From: an uncultured Porphyromonas sp.
GTDB lineage: Bacteria; Bacteroidota; Bacteroidia; Bacteroidales; Porphyromonadaceae
NCBI RefSeq assembly: GCF_938023125.1
Contig: NZ_CALHDW010000013.1
Location: forward strand, 1 to 42,888
Length of the DNA: 42,888 nucleotides
Direction: 5' to 3'
In this document: piece by piece, positions 16,834 to 25,795 of the stretch
Numbering within the stretch: the stretch's first letter is position 1
Layout of the letters: each line of letters opens with the position of its first letter
Position numbers and translations under genes: made by a program
The notes under the pieces: generated by a model
Seen by the model: the letters and a program-made list of their open reading frames with translations, nothing else
Told to the model about the DNA's origin: nothing
Databases searched by the model: none

Positions 16834-17844
16834 CTATTTCTCTAGGATAATCTCTAGAAGGGCTTCTATATTGCTTGCCTCTCGTTCGGATTGATTGAGA
16901 GAGCCATATATAAATTTTGAAGGATAGACTTTGATATATTCTCCGCTTACCTCTTCTTCGGAGGTGGGGTAAGTGGCTATGTTGTAGCGGGAGAGTGCTT
17001 TTTGCACCATCGAGGCTCGCTGGCCGTCGCCGATTAGAGCGATAGTGGATTTCGTATCCCTTTCGATCGAAAATAATCCTGTTTGGAGATCGAATCGGAT
17101 ACCACGCCCTGCCAAGAAGTTACTCAGCGTTCCATCTAAGGCAAGATCCTCCGGAGTGCCGACTCTCAGGCCTTCTTTTTTGTCAAGCGTCCATATCTTA
17201 TCTGCAATCCGTAGGGCAAGTTCGAGATCGTGCGTGCTCAAAAATATGCTTTTCTTGAGGGTGTGTGCAAGACGGAACAAAAGATACATTACCTCCACTT
17301 TGGCGGGGAAGTCGAGAAATGCGGTGGGCTCGTCTAAGAAAATAATAGGAGTCTCTTGGGCTATAGCCTTGGCAATCATTACCTTTTGTCTTTCCCCATC
17401 ACTGAGCGTCTGTACCATGCGATCTCGTAGGTTGCTTATACCCACGGCCTCGATGGATTCCTCTACGATTTTTTTATCCCTAGGCATGAGTTTGCCCCAA
17501 AATCCGGTATGGGGGCTTCGTCCTAGAGCTACCATCTCAAAGGCAGTCATATTGCGGAGGTCGCATTTCTCGGTCAGTACTACGGCTATGAGCTGGGCAA
17601 GTTGTTTCGGTTTGTAGAAAGAAAAATCTTTGTCAAGTAGGGTAATTGCGCCCGCTCTTCTCGGCAAGAAGCCTGCCAAGGTATAGAGAAGGGTAGACTT
17701 GCCTGCACCATTTGCGCCAAGTAGGCAGGTCAGCTCCCCACGATAGAGCGAAGCCGAGAGGTGCGAGGAGACAATGTGTTCGCCCCAACGCCCTTCGTAG
17801 CCTGTGCTAAGCTCCTCTAGTGTGATACTTGGCTGTTTGTTCAT
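16834..17844 (-). CDS. ABC transporter ATPase, iron/heme/cobalamin importer type
   Basis: FepC/BtuD-like ATPase of a FecCD-type importer. Walker A is GANGAGKST (43-51), the signature LSDGERQKV begins at 147, Walker B is IIFLDEP (168-173), and the H-loop is STHD (H205). The first ~255 residues are the usual nucleotide-binding domain. About 75 further residues (262-336: STIALIGDG, ALSRYNIATYPTSEEE, SKFIYGSL) form an extra C-terminal domain that I cannot name. The start overlaps the permease stop by four bases (ATGA), so it is the third gene of the import operon. The substrate cannot be fixed from sequence. Confidence 0.92.
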   Translation of the reverse strand: MNKQPSITLEELSTGYEGRWGEHIVSSHLSASLYRGELTCLLGANGAGKSTLLYTLAGFLPRRAGAITLLDKDFSFYKPKQLAQLIAVVLTEKCDLRNMTAFEMVALGRSPHTGFWGKLMPRDKKIVEESIEAVGISNLRDRMVQTLSDGERQKVMIAKAIAQETPIIFLDEPTAFLDFPAKVEVMYLLFRLAHTLKKSIFLSTHDLELALRIADKIWTLDKKEGLRVGTPEDLALDGTLSNFLAGRGIRFDLQTGLFSIERDTKSTIALIGDGQRASMVQKALSRYNIATYPTSEEEVSGEYIKVYPSKFIYGSLNQSEREASNIEALLEIILEK

Positions 17845-18881
17845 TCTCGTATTTCTCCGCGATGCTTGCTAAAAAGTACAGATATGACTACCGGAGCACC
17901 AATGAGGGCTGTTACCGAATTGATGGGAAGAGCCCCCTCAAACCCGGGAAGTCGTGCAATGAGGTTGCACAGAAGGGCAATGGCACTCCCCAAAAGGATG
18001 GATGTAGGTACCAGTATGCGGTGATCGGAGGTCTGGAAAACGCTGCGACAGAGGTGGGGTACAGCCAGTCCGAGGAAGATGATAGGTCCACAGAAAGCGG
18101 TTACTAGGGCAACCAATGCTCCCGAGGTGGTGATGACCAAGAGACGTGCTCTCTTGATATTCAATCCCAAACTGCGGGCATAACTCTCGCCCAAGAGCAT
18201 GAGGTTGAGCGTTTTGATAAGTAAAAAACTAAGGGAGAGGAGTACAAGAATCAGTACAACAAATAGGGGCACTTGCGATGGGGAGATGCGAGAGAAGCTT
18301 CCCAATCCCCAGAAGACATAAGCCTTAATATCCTCTTCTACACTAAAGTATTTGAGTACCCCTATCACCGCATTCACTACATAACCTATCATTACCCCAA
18401 TGATAAGAAGTGTTACATTCCCCTTTACTCGCTGTGATACGTAGGCTACGAGTACCATAATGGCAAACGACCCTAGTATTGCACCCAGGGTAACAGCGAC
18501 CTCGCCCAAGATACCCAAAGAGCTAAGAGCTACCCCACCTAAACTACCCGATAGCAGGACAATAAGGGCAACCCCTAGGCTTGCCCCCGAGCTAATACCC
18601 AATACAGACGGCCCTGCAAGGGGATTGCGAAAGACCGTTTGCATCAGTAACCCACTCACAGAGAGCCCGGCTCCGGCAATCATGGCCGTGAGAGACTGGG
18701 GAATGCGAGACTTCGTTACTATGTTGAACCAAATAGGTTCGGATGCGTCGCCCTCTAGGCAGATCTTTATAATCGAATTTAGGGGAATGGAGACCGAGCC
18801 TAGAGCGAGGTTGAGCAGAAACAGCAGCACAATACCCCCTACAAGAAGGATGATTTTGGAGGATAAGGCAAGTTGTTTCAT
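17841..18881 (-). CDS. FecCD-family ABC transporter permease
   Basis: The 346-residue inner-membrane permease of the BtuC/FecCD family has about ten helices. Typical segments are GLLMQTVFRNPLAGPSVLGISSGASLG (in part: NPLAGP near 86), TAFCGPIIFLGLAVPHLCR and the C-terminal LPINSVTALIGAPVVISVL. It works as a dimer with the ATPase encoded directly downstream (4-base overlap) and receives substrate from the binding lipoprotein encoded 26 bases upstream. Family members carry ferric siderophores, heme or vitamin B12. Confidence 0.94.
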   Translation of the reverse strand: MKQLALSSKIILLVGGIVLLFLLNLALGSVSIPLNSIIKICLEGDASEPIWFNIVTKSRIPQSLTAMIAGAGLSVSGLLMQTVFRNPLAGPSVLGISSGASLGVALIVLLSGSLGGVALSSLGILGEVAVTLGAILGSFAIMVLVAYVSQRVKGNVTLLIIGVMIGYVVNAVIGVLKYFSVEEDIKAYVFWGLGSFSRISPSQVPLFVVLILVLLSLSFLLIKTLNLMLLGESYARSLGLNIKRARLLVITTSGALVALVTAFCGPIIFLGLAVPHLCRSVFQTSDHRILVPTSILLGSAIALLCNLIARLPGFEGALPINSVTALIGAPVVISVLFSKHRGEIRE

Positions 18882-18907
18882 AAAGGGGGAAACGTGCTAG
18901 TTTGCTT

Positions 18908-20077
18908 TTAATGCTCGAGTCGATGGTAGTACGTAGGGGAGTACTCTGGGAGCAACTCGGGGTGGAATACCTTTATGAAGTCCTTGAGTAGTAGGTCGGG
19001 GTGGATGATGGCAGACTCGTAATAGGGGGTGGTGGATAGGTTGCAATAGATAACACCCTTTTCCTTAAATGCCTTAAAGTCTTTGTACCGCTCGTCTTGA
19101 GCTTGTAGGGCTCCATAGGTAAATTCCCCATCAAAGCTACTTAGGATGCGCCAATAATCCACCTCAGCAGCTTTGCTATAGATGGTCTCGAAGTCTAGGG
19201 TAACGCCTCCGGTATTGGGGTCATCTTTGAGAAAGTAATCAGCGCCTGCATCTCGGAATAGTTGTGCAAGAAAGCTCTTACCACCTACAGCGTACCAAGT
19301 GCCACTCTTGAGATCACCACTAAAGACCGTTGGGCGAGGTGTTGCCTTCTCGGCTATTTCTTTCCACTTGTTGTATTCGTCTCTTAGCTCGGCAAATACC
19401 TTATTAGCCTCACTCTCTTTACCCAGCAGTAGCCCAATGAACTTAATCCATTCCGCTTGCCCTAGAGGGCTATTCTCCTTATATCCCAGATGGGGGATTA
19501 GGGGGATATCTACGTCTTTGAGGTCGTCGTAGCCTCCTCGTTTGAAGGGTGAAATCAGGATAATATCAGGCTCTATCGCCATTACTACCTCTCTATCGAA
19601 ATTTCCTTCGATGCCTATTTTGTTGATTTTCCCGCTCTTTATTCGCTCCTTAACCTCCTGATTAAATAGATGTCGGGTGCTACTCATCCCCACCACCTTG
19701 TCTAGTTGGTCGAGAGCGATGAAGTTGGATAGCTGTAGGGTAGTCATACAAACAACCCGATTAAGCGGTATCACAACCTGTGTGTATTCGCTAGGGATGG
19801 CACTTTTGTCGCACTGTGCAGCATCCTGAATAAAGGCAAAGTGATATTGAGTAGCCTCTTCGGGGTTTTGGGGATCCGATAGGGTAGCGAGTACTGCTCC
19901 GGGGATATATTGTAGACGAAAACCCTCAGCATACTCTACCTCAATACGCTTAGTAGCGTCTCCGGTGTACTGCAAAGAGTCTTCTTTTGTTTGGTTGGAT
20001 TGTTTCCCATTAGAGCAAGCCGAAACAGCCCCCCAGAGGAAGAGCGTGAAGAAAGAGTAGAAGAGGATTTTTTTCAT
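18908..20077 (-). CDS. ABC transporter substrate-binding lipoprotein
   Basis: A lipoprotein signal peptide with lipobox VSAC (C21) precedes a class III periplasmic binding fold, the two lobes joined by a helix, as in FecB/BtuF proteins. The family segment RVVCMTTLQLSNFIALDQLDKVVGM corresponds to the usual 'xxxxxaExLxaLGaxdrvVG' start of the first lobe; DIILIS and GGKSFLAQLFRDAGADY are also typical. It presents the substrate to the permease encoded next. No TAnnTTTG promoter is visible in the 106 bases upstream, so transcription may partly read through from the flavodiiron gene. Confidence 0.9.
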   Translation of the reverse strand: MKKILFYSFFTLFLWGAVSACSNGKQSNQTKEDSLQYTGDATKRIEVEYAEGFRLQYIPGAVLATLSDPQNPEEATQYHFAFIQDAAQCDKSAIPSEYTQVVIPLNRVVCMTTLQLSNFIALDQLDKVVGMSSTRHLFNQEVKERIKSGKINKIGIEGNFDREVVMAIEPDIILISPFKRGGYDDLKDVDIPLIPHLGYKENSPLGQAEWIKFIGLLLGKESEANKVFAELRDEYNKWKEIAEKATPRPTVFSGDLKSGTWYAVGGKSFLAQLFRDAGADYFLKDDPNTGGVTLDFETIYSKAAEVDYWRILSSFDGEFTYGALQAQDERYKDFKAFKEKGVIYCNLSTTPYYESAIIHPDLLLKDFIKVFHPELLPEYSPTYYHRLEH

Positions 20078-20115
20078 ACGAGGTTAGCTAGCAAGAGGGC
20101 TATAATCTGTAAAGC

Positions 20116-20165
20116 ACCACCGAAGGGCTCTTCTTTCTGAGTCAGGAAAGGGCTCGTTCGGTGGT
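20116..20165 (-). terminator. Hairpin between the flavodiiron and importer genes
   Basis: ACCACCGAA (20116-20124) pairs with TTCGGTGGT (20157-20165); inside it CTTTC pairs with GAAAG. On the - strand only GCTTTAC follows, so termination would be weak or partial; on the + strand TTTT follows. Confidence 0.5.
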
Positions 20166-20183
20166 TTTAGAGGGGAGAAAGGG

Positions 20184-21401
20184 TTAAGCCTCTGGGTATA
20201 GTTCGTGCAAGCGATCGGCTACTTCTTTACCCAATTCAAAGGCTTTGTTTAGATCCTCTTCGTTGGGGGCACCCATTTGTTCTAGAGGAGTACCAACGAG
20301 CTCCCAGCCCATTTCTTCGGCAAAGGGAGTAAGCTTGCGCACAGCCTGTCCGGCCCATGAGCAAGAACCGAATATAGCGCAAATGTGATTCTTTACTTCT
20401 CTGAGTCGGATCATATTGAGCATATTCTGGATCGGCATGTAGATCTCGTTGCTATAGGTGGGGCAGCCTACGATAAGGGCACGATATCGGAATAGGTCGC
20501 GGAGAATGTAGGAGGGATTTGTGCGCGATACATCGTGGCAAACTACCTCTTTGATACCGGCTTCTCCAAGGCCTCGTGCTATGGTGTCGGCCATTACAGT
20601 GGTATTGCCATACATACTTCCGTAGAGTACTACAGCTCCCTTTTGGGTATCGTATTTACTTAGTTGGTCGTAGATGGCAAGGGCACGTGGGAAGCCTTCA
20701 TTGGTCCATACGGGTCCGTGGGTGGAGCAAATAGCATTGAGGGTAAGGTTCATCCCAAGTACTTTGGTAAGTGCTTTTTGCACGAAAGGACCGTACTTTC
20801 CTACGATGCAGGCATAGTAGCGATACATCTCTGTGTAGTACATCTCCAGCGAGAGCTTGTGGTCGAGCACGTGCGAATCAAGAGAACCAAATGTACCAAA
20901 GGCATCTGCCGAGAAGAGTACGCCTTCCGTAGTATCGTAGGTAAACATTACCTCCGGCCAATGTACCATGGGTGCCATAATGAAGGTGAGGTTGTGGTTA
21001 CCTATAGACAACGTATCTCCATCATTTACGGTGATGAGATCTGCTTTTAGGTCTGGGTAATAGGCCTGAAGCATATTAAAAGTCTTTTTGTTGCCGACTA
21101 GTTGAATGTTGGGGTAGTGGCGTTGCAGCATCCCGATAGAGCCACTATGATCGGGCTCCATGTGGTCGATTACGAGATAATCGATGGGACGATCCCCAAT
21201 GATTCGCTCTATTTGACGGAAGAACTGTTCGGAGTAACAGATATCTACGGTATCTATAAGGGTGATCTTTTCATCCACAATAAGATACGAGTTGTAGCTT
21301 ACCCCATGGGGGAGTGGCCACATGCTTTCGAAGAGATCTTTGGTGCGATCGTTTACACCTACGTAGTAAATAGAAGGGGTAATGTTTATCTGAGGAATCA
21401 T
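20184..21401 (-). CDS. Flavodiiron protein (FprA type; O2/NO reductase)
   Basis: The ATG at 21401 (MIPQINITPS) fits the family length (405 residues) and lies just after lgt; the frame also extends upstream into lgt. The N-terminal metallo-beta-lactamase-like half carries the diiron ligands H80, E82, D84, H85 (HMEPDH), H147, D166 and H228. The C-terminal half is a flavodoxin domain with the FMN loop YGSMYGNT (260-267). These enzymes reduce O2 to water or NO to N2O in the cytoplasm of anaerobes, with electrons usually from rubredoxin; no rubredoxin gene is in the window. It is the last gene of the six-gene run beginning at 26287. Confidence 0.92.
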   Translation of the reverse strand: MIPQINITPSIYYVGVNDRTKDLFESMWPLPHGVSYNSYLIVDEKITLIDTVDICYSEQFFRQIERIIGDRPIDYLVIDHMEPDHSGSIGMLQRHYPNIQLVGNKKTFNMLQAYYPDLKADLITVNDGDTLSIGNHNLTFIMAPMVHWPEVMFTYDTTEGVLFSADAFGTFGSLDSHVLDHKLSLEMYYTEMYRYYACIVGKYGPFVQKALTKVLGMNLTLNAICSTHGPVWTNEGFPRALAIYDQLSKYDTQKGAVVLYGSMYGNTTVMADTIARGLGEAGIKEVVCHDVSRTNPSYILRDLFRYRALIVGCPTYSNEIYMPIQNMLNMIRLREVKNHICAIFGSCSWAGQAVRKLTPFAEEMGWELVGTPLEQMGAPNEEDLNKAFELGKEVADRLHELYPEA

Positions 21402-21423
21402 AGGATATGTATTAAAAGTGGGT

Positions 21424-22290
21424 TTAGTTTTCTTTTTTCTTTGGGAGAGGAGCAACCTCTAGTGCGGGGCGACGCAGTGCGTAGATGATAAGAGCGAGCC
21501 CTGCAATTATAAATGGGATACTTAGGATTTGTCCTTGATTTAGCCCAATGGTATCTACCCATTTTAGCTCCCAAGCCTCTTGTACAAACTTCAATTTCTC
21601 TATGAAGATTCGAGCGGTAAATGTGCCAAAAAGGAACCATCCCAAAATCAATCCCGGGCGGCGGCGAGCAGCATCTCGACCCCAATAAAGCCAGCAACAC
21701 ACCCCAAACACGATGAGGTAGGCTAGGGCTTCGTAGATGGCCGTTGGGTGGCATCCCATATCTGTGTTGAGGGCGAGATATTCCTGAGAGCGTATAAAGC
21801 GGAATGCCCAGGGGAGGTCTGTGGTCACGCCAAATATCTCACTATTCATGAGGTTGCCAATACGGATCATGGCCGCAACGAGCCCCACGGGTACGGCAAG
21901 TCTGTCTAGTGTCCATGTAATAGGCTTATGGGTCACCTTACGCGAGAAGATCCATACGGCGATGATAATCCCTATGGTTCCTCCGTGGCTGGCGAGCCCA
22001 CCTTCCCATACTTTGAATATCTCGAGGGGGTTAGCCAGGTAATGAGCCGGATCGTAGAATAGGCAGTGCCCGAGTCTGGCTCCTACAATGGTACTGATAA
22101 CAATGTACCACCAAAGTTTCTCAAACCAACTATCGGGGAGTTGCTCCCGCTTCCAGATAAGTCGCTCGATATAGGGGCCTAGTAGAATGAGCCCAAGACT
22201 GAAAAGCAGGCTATACCAGCGTACATCTCTCCCAAAGAGGGTGAATAGAGTAGGATCAACGTCCCAAGTTATAGCGTTAAGGGTAAACAT
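21424..22290 (-). CDS. lgt: Prolipoprotein diacylglyceryl transferase
   Basis: Lgt moves diacylglycerol from phosphatidylglycerol to the lipobox cysteine of prolipoproteins, the first step of lipoprotein maturation in the inner membrane. The 288-residue protein has seven or so membrane segments, the conserved EGGLASHGGTIG segment (96-107, H102), and the Lgt signature RIGNLMNSEIFG (143-154, with R143, N146, N149 and E151). It starts six bases after ddh. The window itself encodes two of its likely substrates (lipoproteins at 18908 and 25796). Confidence 0.95.
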   Translation of the reverse strand: MFTLNAITWDVDPTLFTLFGRDVRWYSLLFSLGLILLGPYIERLIWKREQLPDSWFEKLWWYIVISTIVGARLGHCLFYDPAHYLANPLEIFKVWEGGLASHGGTIGIIIAVWIFSRKVTHKPITWTLDRLAVPVGLVAAMIRIGNLMNSEIFGVTTDLPWAFRFIRSQEYLALNTDMGCHPTAIYEALAYLIVFGVCCWLYWGRDAARRRPGLILGWFLFGTFTARIFIEKLKFVQEAWELKWVDTIGLNQGQILSIPFIIAGLALIIYALRRPALEVAPLPKKKEN

Positions 22291-22296
22291 AATTCT

Positions 22297-23199
22297 TTAG
22301 CAGAGTTTGGTGATCCATTTTTCCCGATCCCCCGGTAGAAGATCAATCGGGGCGATCTCCGGCATGGTATAGGCACCGGGAGGCATTCTGAGGGCAGCTC
22401 GGGCAGCACAAACCATCACCTGAGCTGTAAGAGCCGGGTTATTGATTCTCATCTCGAAGTTGAGGTGTTGATTGTGGGTAGCTCCCGATACGCCTTTGCG
22501 TTCCATAGATACACCATGTCCCATATCGATGAGCTGATCCACATCGTCTACCACTACTACATGCGTCTCGTCATGGGCAAAGTAGTCATCTTGCTTGATA
22601 CGTTGTGCTACCTCAACCTCGTTGTAGCCTGCGGCTAGCTCAATGTAAACCATACGACGATGGAGACCTGTGCCGATAGGGATCGTAACGGAGAGAGCTT
22701 TCTCCACCCCCTCAATAGCTTTTACAGCTACGGTGTGTCCCATACTCATCCCGGGACCAAAATTGGTATACGTAATGCCTTTGGGCACTATGGCTTCCAT
22801 TATGGTTCGTACCATGGAGTCACTCCCGGGGTCCCATCCTGCAGAGAGAACAGCTACCGTATTATGGGCTATCGCTGCTGCATGTAGAGAGCGGCGAAGG
22901 GGTACGATACCGCTGTGAATGTCGAATGTATCCACCGTAGCAACCCCTCGAGAGAGAATATCTAGGGCATACTCTTCTACGGCACGAGTGGGGGTACATA
23001 GTAGGGCCACATCCACTTTGCCAAGCGCATCAATGGAGGTGACTACGGGAATATCTTGGAGGGCAGCGGGTTGCTTCTCCGTCAAGGAACGACGTACTAC
23101 CCCAGCCAGTTCAAAGTCCGGAGAAGCCTTAATGGCGTCGAGGGCGTAACGTCCTATATTGCCATAGCCAACAATAGCTACGCGATATTTCTGATTCAT
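22297..23199 (-). CDS. ddh: meso-Diaminopimelate D-dehydrogenase
   Basis: Ddh makes meso-diaminopimelate in one step from tetrahydrodipicolinate, ammonia and NADPH, a shortcut for lysine and peptidoglycan synthesis found in some Bacteroidota and actinobacteria. The 300-residue length is typical. An N-terminal Rossmann motif is visible (VAIVGYGNIGRYAL, 8-21), followed by VVRRS, CTPTRAVEEYA and TVDTFDIH, then the substrate-domain segment SAGWDPGSDSMVRTIMEA. The gene is four bases from lipB and six from lgt, in a run that also includes murB. Confidence 0.94.
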   Translation of the reverse strand: MNQKYRVAIVGYGNIGRYALDAIKASPDFELAGVVRRSLTEKQPAALQDIPVVTSIDALGKVDVALLCTPTRAVEEYALDILSRGVATVDTFDIHSGIVPLRRSLHAAAIAHNTVAVLSAGWDPGSDSMVRTIMEAIVPKGITYTNFGPGMSMGHTVAVKAIEGVEKALSVTIPIGTGLHRRMVYIELAAGYNEVEVAQRIKQDDYFAHDETHVVVVDDVDQLIDMGHGVSMERKGVSGATHNQHLNFEMRINNPALTAQVMVCAARAALRMPPGAYTMPEIAPIDLLPGDREKWITKLC

Positions 23200-23203
23200 A
23201 TTC

Positions 23204-24748
23204 CTATATCTCTATACTTTCTTTGTCGTGTTTCTGTTTATAGGCTTGGAAGAAGCGGCGATGGAATGCCTCCTCAACCTGCTGTTTTACAAGCTCCATG
23301 GAGGTGGGTTTATCCATCTCTTGAGCCATCGAAGTTACGCCCTTATTGGTGAATCCACAGGGATTTATCCATGAAAAATAGGATAGATCAGTAAATACAT
23401 TAAGGGCAAACCCGTGCAATGTAACGTAGCGAGAAGAGTGAACGCCGATAGCACAAATCTTGCGAGCTCGTGGGGTATTGGGTTCTATCCAAACTCCCGT
23501 AGCGCCTTCTAAGCGTTCCCCATGGATGCCGTTCACCCTTAGTGCATCGATAATACATTGCTCTAGGGTATATATGTATTGTTTGATACCCATCCCAAAT
23601 TGCTCTAGGTCGAAGATGGGATAACCCGTGATCTGTCCCGGCCCATGATAGGTAATGTCTCCGCCTCGGTCGATATGATGAAGGGAAATCCCCTTTGCGT
23701 GTAAAGCCTCTTCGGGGAGGAGGAGGTTGCTTTCTTTTCCATGCTTCCCGAGCGTAAAAACCGGCTCATGCTCACAAAAGAGAAGGGTGTTTTGGGGGGC
23801 TTCTCCCCGGTGCTTTTGCTCTATGGCTCTTTGGAATAATTCTTTTTGTAGAGCATAAGCCTCATCATAGGGGATGCTCTGGCAATCTCGGAATTCGTAG
23901 GGAAGATGAGCTGCAAGAGAGGCTTTAAAGCCCTTTTTGTTGCAGATCTCAAGATGCTCGCCTATGCGCTCAAGTCTGAGACCATCGTAACTGGCAATGA
24001 CTCCCTCCGGAAGCATTTTTGCCAAGTCTACAGCACAAGGCGCATGATGCGATAGGTGTATAATGTAGGTGTTTCTTGCCTCGACCTTTTTGCCGAGAGC
24101 TATTGCCTCTTCGATGGTTTGATGGGTAGGATGAGGCTTGGTAAAGCGTAACCCATTGACCAAAAGGGTATCTACACCGCGCAGTTTCTCTACCTCTTCG
24201 TCTGTAATTGTCTTCAGATCGGTGATGAAGGCAAAGTCGCCAACCCTAAATCCTGTGATGGGGAGTCTCCCATGAAACACGCGTATGGGTTCGAAGGTAA
24301 GCCCTTCTACTTCGAAAGGAGCTAATGAGATCTCCCGAAGCTTGAGTCTGGGAGCGCCAAGGTAGGGCGTCTTCCCAAAATAGTAATGTAGGCGGTATCG
24401 GATTGCCTCTAGTATACGATTTTCTGCGTAGATCGGTAGATCTCGAGCCCATGCTATGGTGCGCAGGTCATCGAGTCCGGCAATGTGATCGTAGTGTTCG
24501 TGGCTTAAAACAATGGCGTCTAGCTCATCTATTTCTGCAAGGATGGCTTGTTGCCTAAAGTCGGGACTGCAATCTAAGAGGATCTTTTTCCCTTCGTTTG
24601 TTTCTAAAAGGACAGAGGTACGGGTTCGCTTGTCGGCAGGGTCTGTACTCAGGCAGGTACTACAATAGCAACCCACCTCAGGTACTCCAGTACTGGTGCC
24701 GGATCCTAAAATCCGTACAGATTTGATCTCTTTTTTCTGCATCTCCAC
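23204..24748 (-). CDS. lipB: Fusion of a PhnP-like metallo-hydrolase and octanoyltransferase LipB
   Basis: A single 514-residue frame joins two enzymes. Residues about 10-265 are a metallo-beta-lactamase-fold hydrolase of the PhnP type: a cysteine group (C27, C29, C32) like the PhnP zinc site, the metal motif HEHYDH (83-88), D177, and H231/H234. Residues about 283-514 are LipB, which transfers octanoyl from acyl-carrier protein to lipoyl domains: RGGDITYHGPGQ (361-372), the catalytic lysine in RARKICAIG (K430) and catalytic cysteine in NPCGFTNKGVTS (C464). Both halves keep their catalytic residues, and no internal methionine sits at the junction. It lies between murB and ddh with gaps of nine and four bases. 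The substrate of the hydrolase half is unknown. Confidence 0.92.
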   Translation of the reverse strand: MEMQKKEIKSVRILGSGTSTGVPEVGCYCSTCLSTDPADKRTRTSVLLETNEGKKILLDCSPDFRQQAILAEIDELDAIVLSHEHYDHIAGLDDLRTIAWARDLPIYAENRILEAIRYRLHYYFGKTPYLGAPRLKLREISLAPFEVEGLTFEPIRVFHGRLPITGFRVGDFAFITDLKTITDEEVEKLRGVDTLLVNGLRFTKPHPTHQTIEEAIALGKKVEARNTYIIHLSHHAPCAVDLAKMLPEGVIASYDGLRLERIGEHLEICNKKGFKASLAAHLPYEFRDCQSIPYDEAYALQKELFQRAIEQKHRGEAPQNTLLFCEHEPVFTLGKHGKESNLLLPEEALHAKGISLHHIDRGGDITYHGPGQITGYPIFDLEQFGMGIKQYIYTLEQCIIDALRVNGIHGERLEGATGVWIEPNTPRARKICAIGVHSSRYVTLHGFALNVFTDLSYFSWINPCGFTNKGVTSMAQEMDKPTSMELVKQQVEEAFHRRFFQAYKQKHDKESIEI

Positions 24749-24757
24749 TTCGTTGGG

Positions 24758-25792
24758 TCAGTTGGTAGCTGGGGCTCCAATATAACGAACTTCTGGATGG
24801 AGGGTTACACCAAAGGCTGCTTCTACTTTTTCGACCAATAGGGATGCAAATTGAGCAACATCTGTACCCTTTGCACCTCCCTGATTGACCAATATAAGCG
24901 GTTGCCGCTCGTAGGTCCCAACACTTCCTACACGATACCCTTTGAGTCCGGCTTTATCTAATAACCATGCTGCCGATAGCTTTACCCCTTGCGATGCCGG
25001 ATAGTGTGGCATATCGGGATACTTCTTCTCTAGCTCTTGGTAAACCTCTAAAGAGACAATAGGGTTCATGAAAAAACTTCCTGCATTGGGAAGTACTTTA
25101 GGATCTGGGAGCTTTGCTTGGCGAATCTCAATAACAGCCTTTCGTACATCCTGGGGAGTTACATCACCACTTGGTAGGTAGTCGTGTAGAGCCTTGTAGG
25201 AGAGATTTACACTTGCTTTGCGCAAGAGGGAGAAGACCACATGCGTAATAATGTAGCGCTCGGCCTCCTTCTCTTTGAAGTAACTATAGCGGTAGTCGTA
25301 GAGGCACTCCTTGGGGGAGAAAACTCGTTTAGCCCGCGTCTTGAGGTCGAATGCCTCTACTTGGTATATCAGCTGGGCTACTTCGCTACCATAAGCGCCT
25401 ATATTTTGCACGGCGGCAGCACCCACAGAGCCTGGTATCCAAGAGAGGTTTTCGGCTCCGTAGTAGCCTTGCTCTAGAGACCAGGCAACAAATTCATCCC
25501 AAACAATACCCGATCCAATGCGTAGCAAAACGGTCTCTTGGTCCTCGTCTTTGGGCGTGGGAAGTACCTCTCTATCCCTGATCTCGGAGTAGAGTATAGC
25601 CCCATGGTAGTCGTTGAGGAATAACAAATTACTTCCCTCACCGATAGCTAGGTAGGGAAGGCTTGTAAAGTATTCGTCGCGGGCTAGACGATCAAGATCG
25701 TCGAGAGAATGATACGAAACCCACCAGTCCGCAGTGGCTTCGATACCGAAGGTATTGTGCGAGACTAGTGGGAATTTCTCTTTTATTTCCAT
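24758..25792 (-). CDS. murB: UDP-N-acetylenolpyruvoylglucosamine reductase
   Basis: MurB reduces the enolpyruvyl group with NADPH and FAD to give UDP-N-acetylmuramate, in the cytoplasm. The 344-residue protein shows the FAD-binding segments GEGSNLLF (51-58) and IPGSVGAAAVQNIGAYG (119-135), the catalytic serine in NAGSFF (S239), and the C-terminal glutamate in HPEVRYIG (E334). The length and the YDYRYSYFK loop fit type I MurB. It starts three bases after the SPOR lipoprotein gene stop, so it is translated from the same message. Confidence 0.95.
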   Translation of the reverse strand: MEIKEKFPLVSHNTFGIEATADWWVSYHSLDDLDRLARDEYFTSLPYLAIGEGSNLLFLNDYHGAILYSEIRDREVLPTPKDEDQETVLLRIGSGIVWDEFVAWSLEQGYYGAENLSWIPGSVGAAAVQNIGAYGSEVAQLIYQVEAFDLKTRAKRVFSPKECLYDYRYSYFKEKEAERYIITHVVFSLLRKASVNLSYKALHDYLPSGDVTPQDVRKAVIEIRQAKLPDPKVLPNAGSFFMNPIVSLEVYQELEKKYPDMPHYPASQGVKLSAAWLLDKAGLKGYRVGSVGTYERQPLILVNQGGAKGTDVAQFASLLVEKVEAAFGVTLHPEVRYIGAPATN

Positions 25793-25795
25793 CGA

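Noticed and set aside
20078..20183. Riboswitch (such as cobalamin) before the importer operon
   Set aside because: The 106-base gap is too short for that class and its hairpin fits none of its conserved boxes.
20184..21455. Longer flavodiiron protein starting inside lgt
   Set aside because: The extra 18 residues are basic and unlike the family; the ATG at 21401 gives the usual length and start.
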